From Gemmatimonadota bacterium (lineage in GTDB: Bacteria > Gemmatimonadota > Gemmatimonadetes > Gemmatimonadales > GWC2-71-9): a stretch of 13,945 nt of DNA. Location: positions 16,044 through 29,988 of the forward strand of contig QHTX01000164.1 of NCBI GenBank assembly GCA_003220975.1, read 5' to 3'. Below the pieces are notes generated by a model. That model made no database searches and had not been told where the DNA came from. It saw nothing but the letters and a program-made list of their open reading frames with translations. The position numbers and the translations under genes are program-made. Shown here in pieces: positions 6,760 to 13,945 of this stretch (position 1 is the stretch's first letter; the number at the start of each line of letters is the position of its first letter).

Positions 6760-6788
6760 TTGCCGCGCTCCCTGTTGCCGCCTAATCT
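6760..6788 (+). promoter_or_regulatory. Candidate promoter before formate dehydrogenase
   Basis: TTGCCG (6760-6765) and TAATCT (6783-6788) are separated by 17 bases and stand 9 bases before the ATG at 6798. Matches to the sigma-70 hexamers are 4 of 6 and 3 of 6. TTGCCG recurs at 6775-6780. If used, transcription would start almost at the ATG, giving a leaderless message. The nearby GGAG (6793-6796) is only one base from the ATG, too close to act as a normal RBS. Weak evidence. Confidence 0.25.
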
Positions 6789-6797
6789 TCACGGAGC

Positions 6798-9755
6798 ATG
6801 GCGACCCTCACCATCAACGGCCGTCCCGTCTCCGCCGATCCCGAGCAGACGATCCTCGATGCTGCCCGCGCCGCGGGGATCGCGGACATCCCCACCCTGT
6901 GCTGGTATGCCAAGCTGCCGATCGTGGGGAACTGCCGCATCTGCCTCGTGTCGGTCGAGGGTCAGGGCAAGCTGCTGCCGGCCTGCGCGACCAAGGTTGC
7001 GGACGGGATGGTCGTGCAGACCGAGTCGCACGCCGCGGTGGAGAACCGCAAAGGCGTGTTGCGCCTGCTGCTGGAGCGCTACCCGGGCGATCACCTGATC
7101 AACGGTGGGCGCGCCCAGCCCCGCAACGAGTTCGAGCAGTACATCGTGCGCTACGGGGTCGTGCCCACCCCGCTCGCCCAGCGCGACCTGCCGCTGCGCC
7201 ACGGGGACGAGCGGCCGGGCGACCCGATGATCCGCCACGACATGAGCACCTGCATCCTGTGCACGCGCTGCGTGCGGGCGTGCGAGGACATCCAGGTGGT
7301 GGGGGTGCTCGACGTGGCCCAGCGCGGCGAGCACGTCGAGATCATCGTCGGGGCGGACGGCGATCCCGACAAGGCGGGGTGCACCTGGTGCGGGGAGTGC
7401 GTCCGGGTATGCCCCACGGGGGCGATCTTCGAGGTGATGCCGCGGGAGCGCTTCGCGCCCGAGCAAGTGCGGCATCCGGAGCGCGTCGTCCGGTCGGTGT
7501 GCCCGTACTGCGGCGTCGGCTGCCAGGTCGACCTGCACGTCGCGGACGAGAAAGTGATCCGCGTGACGTCCCCCGACATCGAGCTCGACACCCCCAACCA
7601 GGGCTCGACGTGCGTCAAAGGCCGCTTCGGCTACGACTTCCCGCAGCATCGCGACCGCCTCACGCGGCCCCTCATCCGCAAAGGTTGGGTGAAGGCGGCC
7701 GGCCGCTGGGTGTGGCGCGGATCCACCGGCGAGGAGCGCCGGGGCGGCCCGTGGCAGACGATCGAGCGCGAGGGCCAAAGCGCCAAGCCGGCCGGCCCGC
7801 CACGCTCCGTCGGCAAGTCGCTGCGCGAGCTGCCGCTGCTCGAGCGGCTGGACATGGACATCCGGGACCGCGTCGCCACCCCGCCGTCGTGGTACGAGCC
7901 GTTCCGCGAGGCGACCTGGGAGGAGGCGCTGGAGCTCGTCAGCCAGGAGCTGTCGCGCATCAAGGGGCAACATGGCGGCGACGCCCTCGCCTGCTTCTCC
8001 TCGGCCAAGTGCTCCAACGAGGAGAACTACGTGCTGATGCGGATGTTCCGGGCGGCGCTGGGCACGAACAACATCGACCACTGCACGCGCCTCTGCCACT
8101 CGACCTCGGTGGCGGCGATGCAGCGGGCGCTGAACACATCGGCGGCGTCGGGCTCGATGCGCGAGGTGGAGCACGCGGCGGACGTCATCTTCATCGCGGG
8201 CGCGAACACCACCGAGTCGCACCCCGTCTTCGGCGCGGCGATCAAGCGCGCGCACGAGCGCGGCGTCAAGCTCGTCGTAGCCGACCCGCGCCGCACCGAG
8301 CTGGCCGGGCGCGCGGACATCCACCTCCAGATGCTGCCCGGCACGGACGTGGCGCTGTTCAACGCGATGCTGAACCACATCCTGGCCCGGGGCCTCGAGG
8401 ACAAGGACTTCATTGCGCGCCGCACCCACGACTTCGCCACCGTGCGGGAGTCGGTGCGGGCCATGACGCCGGACGTCGCGGCCAAGATCACCGGCGTTCC
8501 AGCGGACAAGATCCGACGCGCGGCGGAGATCTACGCCCGGGGGCCGAAGACGAGCACGCTGTGGGCGATGGGTCTGACGCAGCATGCCAACGGCACGGAC
8601 CTCGTGACGTCGCTCCTCAACCTCATGCTGGCGTGCGGCATGATCGGCCGGTGGGGCGCCGCGATGATGCCGGTCCGCGGGCAGAACAACGTGCAGGGCG
8701 CGTCCGATGTCGGCGCCATCCCGTTCGTCTACACCGACTACCGCTCGGTCAAGGATCCCACGATCCGCGCCGAGTACGCGCGCGCCTGGGGGGTGGCACC
8801 CGAGTCGCTCTCGTTGAAGCAGGGGCTCATGGTGACCGAGATCGTGAAGGAAGAGAGCGGGGTGCGGGGCATGTACATCATGGGCGAGAACCCCATCATC
8901 TCCGACCCGGACATCGCGCACGCCGAGCATTGGTTCCGGGAGCTCGAGTTCCTCGCGGTGCACGACCTGTTCCTCACGGAGACCGCGCGCTACGCCGACG
9001 TCGTGCTCCCCGGATCCAGCTTCGCCGAAAAGACGGGCACGTTCGTCAACACGGAGCGCCGCATCCAGCTGGCCCGCCAGGCCGTCCGGCCGCCCGGCGA
9101 CGCGCGGGGCGACCTCGCGGTCCTGGTCGAGCTGTCGCGCCGGCTGGGGCTCGCCACGCCCTTCGAGGCGGCGGAAGACGTCATGCGGGAGATCGTCAAG
9201 GTCACCCCGTCCTGGAGCGGCGCGACCTACGAGCGGCTCGAGGGCGCGGGCCTCCAGTACCCGGTCCCGACCGCCGACTCGCCCGGCACCTCGTTCCTGT
9301 TCGACGATCACTTCCCGACGGCGGACGGCCGGGCGACGTTCGTCCCCGTCGAGTACGCCCCGCCCGTCGAGCTGCCGGACGAGCAGTACCCCTTCGTGAT
9401 GAACACCGGCCGGCAGCTGTACCACTGGCATACCGGCACGATGACGCGGCGGGCGTCGGGACTCGACCAGCGCGAGCCCACGCCGGTCGTCGAGATCCAC
9501 CCCGACGACGCCCGCGCGCTCGGCGTGGCCGACGGCGACCCGGTGCGCCTCACGTCGCGCCGCAACTCCATGGTGAGCTCGTGCCGCGTCTCCGAGCGCG
9601 TCGCACGCGGCCAGGTGTTCGTGCCGTTCCACTTCCGCGAGGCGGCGGCGAACCTGCTCACCAACCCGGTGCTCGACCCCTACGCGAAGATGGCCGAGCT
9701 GAAGTGCTGCGCCGTGCGGATCGCGCCCGCCGCGATTCCCGTCCTGGCGGACTGA
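6798..9755 (+). CDS. fdhA: Molybdopterin formate dehydrogenase alpha subunit, Cys type, with N-terminal ferredoxin domains
   Basis: Predicted cytoplasmic molybdenum/tungsten enzyme oxidising formate to CO2; 985 residues. Domains in order: a 2Fe-2S ferredoxin (1-80; C35, C46, C49, C63), a NuoG-like His-Cys segment (80-120) whose cysteines are missing, two 4Fe-4S clusters (C152/C155/C158/C162-type and C195/C198/C201/C205-type), the MopB Fe4S4 domain (C235, C238, C242, C272), the catalytic domain and a MopB C-terminal domain with HWHTGTMTRR and AELKCCAVRI. The metal ligand is Cys433 followed by His434 (TRLCHSTSVAA), where E. coli FdhF has Sec-His. A linker of roughly 70 residues (296-368) separates IRK from the EATWEEAL helix. 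ATG 6798 is well placed for the ferredoxin strand ATLTINGRP. No beta subunit, cytochrome b or fdhD is nearby, so the electron acceptor is unknown. Other MopB enzymes remain possible, but the motifs favour formate. Confidence 0.9.
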   Translation: MATLTINGRPVSADPEQTILDAARAAGIADIPTLCWYAKLPIVGNCRICLVSVEGQGKLLPACATKVADGMVVQTESHAAVENRKGVLRLLLERYPGDHLINGGRAQPRNEFEQYIVRYGVVPTPLAQRDLPLRHGDERPGDPMIRHDMSTCILCTRCVRACEDIQVVGVLDVAQRGEHVEIIVGADGDPDKAGCTWCGECVRVCPTGAIFEVMPRERFAPEQVRHPERVVRSVCPYCGVGCQVDLHVADEKVIRVTSPDIELDTPNQGSTCVKGRFGYDFPQHRDRLTRPLIRKGWVKAAGRWVWRGSTGEERRGGPWQTIEREGQSAKPAGPPRSVGKSLRELPLLERLDMDIRDRVATPPSWYEPFREATWEEALELVSQELSRIKGQHGGDALACFSSAKCSNEENYVLMRMFRAALGTNNIDHCTRLCHSTSVAAMQRALNTSAASGSMREVEHAADVIFIAGANTTESHPVFGAAIKRAHERGVKLVVADPRRTELAGRADIHLQMLPGTDVALFNAMLNHILARGLEDKDFIARRTHDFATVRESVRAMTPDVAAKITGVPADKIRRAAEIYARGPKTSTLWAMGLTQHANGTDLVTSLLNLMLACGMIGRWGAAMMPVRGQNNVQGASDVGAIPFVYTDYRSVKDPTIRAEYARAWGVAPESLSLKQGLMVTEIVKEESGVRGMYIMGENPIISDPDIAHAEHWFRELEFLAVHDLFLTETARYADVVLPGSSFAEKTGTFVNTERRIQLARQAVRPPGDARGDLAVLVELSRRLGLATPFEAAEDVMREIVKVTPSWSGATYERLEGAGLQYPVPTADSPGTSFLFDDHFPTADGRATFVPVEYAPPVELPDEQYPFVMNTGRQLYHWHTGTMTRRASGLDQREPTPVVEIHPDDARALGVADGDPVRLTSRRNSMVSSCRVSERVARGQVFVPFHFREAAANLLTNPVLDPYAKMAELKCCAVRIAPAAIPVLAD

Positions 9756-9781
9756 CCGAACTTCCCGTCCCACCGTAGATT
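9752..9781 (+). promoter_or_regulatory. Candidate promoter before the SDR gene
   Basis: CTGACC (9752-9757) overlaps the formate dehydrogenase stop, and TAGATT (9776-9781) lies 18 bases on and 9 bases before the SDR ATG at 9791. There is no Shine-Dalgarno in the 35-base gap. The spacing from the -10-like box to the ATG equals that before the formate dehydrogenase, hinting at leaderless transcripts. Tentative. Confidence 0.2.
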
Positions 9782-9790
9782 CCCGCTCCC

Positions 9791-10582
9791 ATGGACCTGG
9801 GCTTGGCGGGTCGCGTCGCCCTGGTGTGCGGCAGCACCAAGGGCCTGGGCCGCGCCGTCGCGAAGGCGCTCGCGCAGGAAGGCGCGCGCGTCGCCGTGAA
9901 CGGGCGCCACGACGACGCCGTGGAGCACGTGGCGCAGCAGCTCGCGTCCGAGACGCGCCAGACGGTCCTCCCGTTCGTGGCGGACGTCGGGGTGGAGGCG
10001 CAGGCCGAAGCGCTCGTCGAACGCGTGCACCACGAGATGGGTCGGCTCGACGTGCTGTTCTGCAACGCCAGCGGGCCGCCCGCCGCGCCGTTCAGCCATC
10101 AGACGGCCGAGGCGTTTCACCGGGCGGTCGAGCTGAACCTCCTCTCCGCCATCCATCTAGCCCGGGCCTCCGTGCCGATCATGCGCAAGCTCCAGTGGGG
10201 GCGCATCATCTGCCTCGCCTCGGTGGCTGCGAAACAGCCGCTCCCGGGGCTCATCCTCTCCACCACCGCGCGCGCGGGGCTCCTCGGCTTCGCCAAGGCC
10301 CTCGCCGACGAAGTCGCCGCCGAGGGCATCACGGTGAACGTCGTGTGTCCGGGGTTCATCGCGACCGAGCGGATCGGCGAGTTGACCGAGACGCGCGCCA
10401 AGCGGGAGCATCGCTCGTCGCAGGACGTGATGCGCGACATGGTGGCGGGAATCCCGCTCGGCCGGATGGGCCGCACCGACGAGCTGGCGGCGGCCGTCGC
10501 GTTCCTCGCCTCGGACCGGGCCAGTTATATTACGGGCGCCGTGCTGCAGGTGGACGGGGGCTTCACGCGCTCGATCTTCTGA
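9791..10582 (+). CDS. Divergent short-chain dehydrogenase/reductase family protein lacking the Tyr-Lys pair
   Basis: A 263-residue cytosolic Rossmann protein of classical SDR length. The nucleotide loop is CGSTKGLG (13-20), a variant of TGxxxGxG. Other features are CNASG (91-95) in place of NNAG, Asn116 of ELNLLSA, Ser144 in CLASVAAKQP, VVCPGFIATERI (184-195) and the C-terminal GAVLQVDGGF. Where most SDRs have YxxxK, this one has Ser157 and Arg161 (STTARAG). The known BKR-like divergent SDR subgroup shows such a departure from the tetrad, so it may be a true non-canonical reductase, but its substrate is unknown. It follows the formate dehydrogenase by 35 bases and precedes tdh by 37. The ATG has no Shine-Dalgarno; the motif-rich N-terminus leaves no alternative start. 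Confidence 0.88.
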   Translation: MDLGLAGRVALVCGSTKGLGRAVAKALAQEGARVAVNGRHDDAVEHVAQQLASETRQTVLPFVADVGVEAQAEALVERVHHEMGRLDVLFCNASGPPAAPFSHQTAEAFHRAVELNLLSAIHLARASVPIMRKLQWGRIICLASVAAKQPLPGLILSTTARAGLLGFAKALADEVAAEGITVNVVCPGFIATERIGELTETRAKREHRSSQDVMRDMVAGIPLGRMGRTDELAAAVAFLASDRASYITGAVLQVDGGFTRSIF

Positions 10583-10584
10583 CG

Positions 10585-10611
10585 CTTCCCCCTTCCCCCT
10601 TCCCTCTTCCC
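10585..10611. repeat. Heptamer tandem repeat (CTTCCCC-type, 3.9 copies)
   Basis: Consecutive units CTTCCCC, CTTCCCC, CTTCCCT and CTTCCC form a perfect 7-base period with one substitution. The tract fills the gap between the SDR stop (10580-10582) and the tdh ATG (10620). It is purely pyrimidine on this strand, so tdh has no Shine-Dalgarno. There is no partner arm here, unlike the two inverted repeats upstream. Confidence 0.85.
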
Positions 10612-10619
10612 TAGTCCGA

Positions 10620-11644
10620 ATGCAAGCGATTCTCAAAGCGACCCGCGCTCCCGGCCTGAAGGTCGCGACGGTCCCGAAGCCGTCCGCGGGCCCGGGCGAG
10701 GTGCTCATCGCCGTTCGCCACGCCGGGGTGTGCGGCACCGACCTGCACATCGCAGACTGGGATGCGTGGGCCCAGGGACGGCTCCATCCGCCGGTGGTCG
10801 TGGGCCACGAGTTCGCCGGCGAGATCGTGGGCGTGGGCGACGGCGTCGCCGAGCTGAAGACCGGTCAGCTCGTGACCGCCGAAGGGCACATCGTGTGCGG
10901 GCACTGCCTGCAGTGTCGCACCGGCAACAGCCACATCTGCAAGAACACGCGCATCATCGGCGTGGACCGCGACGGGGCGTTCGCCGAGTATATCGCCATG
11001 CCCGCCACCAACGTGCTGCCGCTCGACGGCATCCCGACCACGCTCGGCGCCGTCATGGACCCGATGGGCAACGCGTTCCATGCGGTGCTGACCGCGGAGG
11101 TTCCCGGCAGCACCGTTTTCGTCGTCGGGTGCGGGCCGATCGGATGCTTCGCGGTCGGAGTCGCGCGCGCGGCGGGGGCGGCGAAGGTGATCGCCTCCGA
11201 CGTGAACGCCAGGCGCCTGGCCCTCGCGCAGCGGATGGGCGCCCACGTCACCATTGACGCCGGGCGGGACGACGTGGTGCAGAGCGTCCTCGCGGCCACC
11301 GGGGGCGAGGGCGCGGACGTCGTGTGCGAGATGTCCGGCGTGCCGTCGGCGCTGCACCAAGCGCTGGCCGCGGTGCGGCTGGGGGGGCGCGTTCAGCTGC
11401 TCGGCATTCCCAAGGGCGAGATTCCGATCGACTTCGCCCGGGAGATCATCTTCAAGGGGATCACCGTGTACGGCGTGACCGGCCGCAAGATGTACGAGAC
11501 GTGGCACCAGATGCGCCGCTATCTCACGGCCGGCCTGCTCGACCCCCGACCGGTGATCACGCACCAGTTTCGGCTCGCCCAGATCGACGAGGCCCTCGCC
11601 GCCATCCGCGCAGGCGACGCGGGCAAGATCATCCTGGAGATCGC

Positions 11645-11648
<4 letters not shown>
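10620..11648 (+). CDS. tdh: L-threonine 3-dehydrogenase
   Basis: Zinc-dependent medium-chain dehydrogenase converting L-threonine and NAD+ to 2-amino-3-ketobutyrate; 342 residues, one more than E. coli Tdh. Catalytic zinc ligands C38, H63 and E64 (AGVCGTDLH; GHEFAGE), His90 in AEGHIVCGHC, and structural zinc cysteines C93, C96, C99 and C107 are all in the E. coli positions. The Rossmann loop is GCGPIG (170-175), with Asp194 (SDVNARR) favouring NAD+ over NADP+. The downstream partner gene kbl (ATGA overlap) makes the threonine assignment strong compared with other sorbitol/butanediol-type dehydrogenases. The ATG at 10620 follows a pyrimidine heptamer tract and lacks a Shine-Dalgarno. Gene order tdh-kbl is the reverse of that in E. 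coli. Confidence 0.95.
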
Positions 11649-12838
<1,190 letters not shown>

Positions 12839-12898
12839 CCCTCCAGCTTCGGCGTTTGTTCGGGACATCCTTCAAGTACTTTCAAGGTTCAGAGGCTT

Positions 12899-12956
12899 AA
12901 AGCGAAGGGGTATCGCGTTTTCCGGCGGAAACCCCTATTTTGGGGGTCGCTTTTTT
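12899..12956 (+). terminator. Possible intrinsic terminator or structured leader after kbl
   Basis: An outer stem AAAGCGA (12899-12905) with TCGCTTT (12947-12953) encloses AGGGGT/ACCCCT (12906-12911 with 12931-12936) and a small TTTCC/GGAAA hairpin. A run of six T follows (12951-12956). ACCCC (12931-12935) can instead pair with GGGGT (12943-12947), so two structures compete. It lies 60 bases after the kbl stop and 16 bases before the next ATG. It may end the tdh-kbl message or act in the leader of the barrel gene. TATTTT at 12936-12941 could also be a -10 box. Confidence 0.45.
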
Positions 12957-12960
12957 ACCC

Positions 12961-12965
12961 AGGAG
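12961..12965 (+). promoter_or_regulatory. Ribosome binding site of the outer-membrane protein gene
   Basis: AGGAG lies 7 bases before the ATG at 12973. It is one of the best Shine-Dalgarno sites in the window and fixes the start of the last gene. It stands directly after the T-run of the structured region. Confidence 0.8.
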
Positions 12966-12972
12966 TCGTCCC

Positions 12973-13945
12973 ATGCGGGTAGTCACGGTCATCGGGGTCT
13001 TGCTGGCTGGTGGGGCCGCGACCCTGACCGCCCAGCACGCCCACCAGCTCGAGTTCGGCGGGTTCACGAGCTGGACCCGGTACGACCGCGCGTTCGGGCT
13101 CAATAACACGTTCGACTCGTGGAAGAGCCTCGGGTTCGGCGGTCGGATCGGGTACTTCCTGAGCGACTACGTCGGGCTCGAGGTCGACGCCAACGTCGCC
13201 ACGCCGACCTACAAGGCGACCGGGGACACGACGACGGCCGTGCTTGGGAGCGCCAGCCTCATCATCAACTCGGGGACCGGGGGCAACGTGCTGTACCTCC
13301 TGGGCGGCTACGCCCGGCTGCACCTCGGGCCGACGGGACCGATGACCTCGGACTTGAACGCGTTCCAGGGGGGGATCGGCGACCGGATCTTCTTCGGCAA
13401 CCACATCGCGCTGCGGCTCGAGGCGCGCGCCTATTACCGTCCCGGCTCGAGCAGCCCGACTGGGTTCTGGGTGGGACACGTGACCGGGTCCGCCGGCCTC
13501 TCGTTCTTCCTGGGCGGCGGCGGCGGCTACAAAGCCCCCGCGCCCCCTGAGATCCCCAAGGCCAAGCGCGACTCGATCGTGGCGGCGGGGGGCAAGCTGC
13601 CGGAAGCGGCCCCCGCGGCCCCCCGAGGCGGACCCACCTACGAGACGCGGACGAGCGACTGGGCGCACAAATGGTACTGGGGCGCGCAGGGTGGTCTGTT
13701 CGTGTTCAGGACGAACTTCGACAGCTACTCCTTCGAGCCGACGTTCGGCGGCCACTGGTTGATCACGGGGAAGAAAACCGCGCTGTACGTCGCGTTCGAG
13801 CAGTCGTTCTTCCTGTCGGCGCGGCACGCCACGATTGTGGAGCCCAACCAGAACGTGGAACTGGGGAACATCTCCTTCAACAACGCGCGTCGCATCATGG
13901 TCGGCGTGCTCGCGTTTCCCGCCCAGCTGCGGGTCGAGCCGTACG
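12973..13945 (+). CDS. Secreted outer-membrane beta-barrel protein, apparently two barrel units (3'-truncated by window edge)
   Basis: The frame stays open from ATG 12973 to the window end (324 residues visible). Residues 1-20 form a signal peptide (MRVVTVIGVLLAGGAATLTA) with likely cleavage before Gln21. Residues about 25-181 alternate polar and hydrophobic residues in strands such as HQLEFGGFTSWTRYD, SLGFGGRIGYFLSDYVGLEV, NHIALRLEARAYYRPG and a terminal SAGLSFFLGG, like OmpA/OprF-type or OmpW-type barrels. A Gly run, then a Pro/Ala/Lys-rich linker (186-222), leads to a second strand-rich unit (about 228 onward) starting with KWYWGAQGGLFVFRTNF. No known family can be named and no OmpA peptidoglycan domain is seen in the visible part. 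A long minus-strand frame over the same bases is rejected because only this strand has an RBS and a signal peptide. Confidence 0.8.
   Translation, partial: MRVVTVIGVLLAGGAATLTAQHAHQLEFGGFTSWTRYDRAFGLNNTFDSWKSLGFGGRIGYFLSDYVGLEVDANVATPTYKATGDTTTAVLGSASLIINSGTGGNVLYLLGGYARLHLGPTGPMTSDLNAFQGGIGDRIFFGNHIALRLEARAYYRPGSSSPTGFWVGHVTGSAGLSFFLGGGGGYKAPAPPEIPKAKRDSIVAAGGKLPEAAPAAPRGGPTYETRTSDWAHKWYWGAQGGLFVFRTNFDSYSFEPTFGGHWLITGKKTALYVAFEQSFFLSARHATIVEPNQNVELGNISFNNARRIMVGVLAFPAQLRVEPY

Noticed and set aside
8085..8101. Selenocysteine at the formate dehydrogenase metal ligand
   Set aside because: The codon is TGC (Cys433), not TGA, so no recoding or SECIS element is needed.
6789..9773. Minus-strand open frame of 994 codons opposite the formate dehydrogenase gene
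   Set aside because: It mirrors a clear plus-strand gene, and the product is Arg/His/Asp-rich with no family motifs, as expected for a high-GC antisense frame.
6899..9778. Second plus-strand frame of 959 codons within the formate dehydrogenase gene
   Set aside because: Arg/Gly/Ala-rich shadow with no motif; the overlapping frame carries all ferredoxin and MopB motifs.
12955..13827. Minus-strand frame opposite the outer-membrane protein
   Set aside because: It lacks an RBS and family motifs, whereas the plus strand has an RBS, a signal peptide and barrel strands.

Overview
This is a GC-rich bacterial chromosome segment with dense, mostly same-strand genes. Many neighbouring genes share GTGA or ATGA stop/start overlaps. 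Nothing points to a plasmid, phage or transposon: there is no integrase, transposase, CRISPR array, rRNA or tRNA. The gene set, an outer-membrane barrel protein (so a Gram-negative envelope) and the base composition would fit a Gemmatimonadota-like soil or sediment lineage, but that placement is inference because no taxonomic marker was searched.

Layout. (1) 1-2554: the 3' part of rho, then ruvX and mltG in a tightly overlapping run. (2) 2505-3140 on the minus strand: thiE, convergent with mltG and start-to-start with aroH. (3) 3139-4682: aroH (monofunctional chorismate mutase) overlapping an RlmI-type 23S rRNA cytosine methyltransferase. (4) 4716-6421: a FieF-like cation diffusion facilitator overlapping an unrecognised protein with a degenerate methyltransferase-like fold. 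(5) 6422-6732: a long inverted repeat followed by a 55-residue small protein. (6) 6798-10582: a 985-residue Cys-type formate dehydrogenase alpha subunit and an SDR that lacks the usual Tyr-Lys pair. (7) 10620-12838: tdh and kbl, the two-step threonine-to-glycine route. (8) 12839-13945: a structured intergenic region and the start of an outer-membrane protein that seems to hold two barrel units; it runs off the window.

Functionally this is housekeeping plus central metabolism: transcription termination, crossover/rRNA processing, peptidoglycan, thiamine, aromatic amino acids, rRNA methylation, metal efflux, formate oxidation and threonine catabolism. I found no clear new multi-gene defence or biosynthetic system.

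The least ordinary signal is in the repeats. Three unrelated-looking elements (1505-1582, 6444-6555, 10585-10611) are all built on a 7-nucleotide period, with units of the type ATTGCGG, GTCCGTN and CTTCCCC. Two of them are folded into long inverted repeats. One forms the N-terminus of the MltG lipoprotein signal, one overlaps the ribosome binding site of the small protein, and one takes the place of a ribosome binding site before tdh. Other points to check are the formate dehydrogenase that has lost its NuoG-type His-Cys cluster and gained a linker, and the shared start codons of thiE and aroH.
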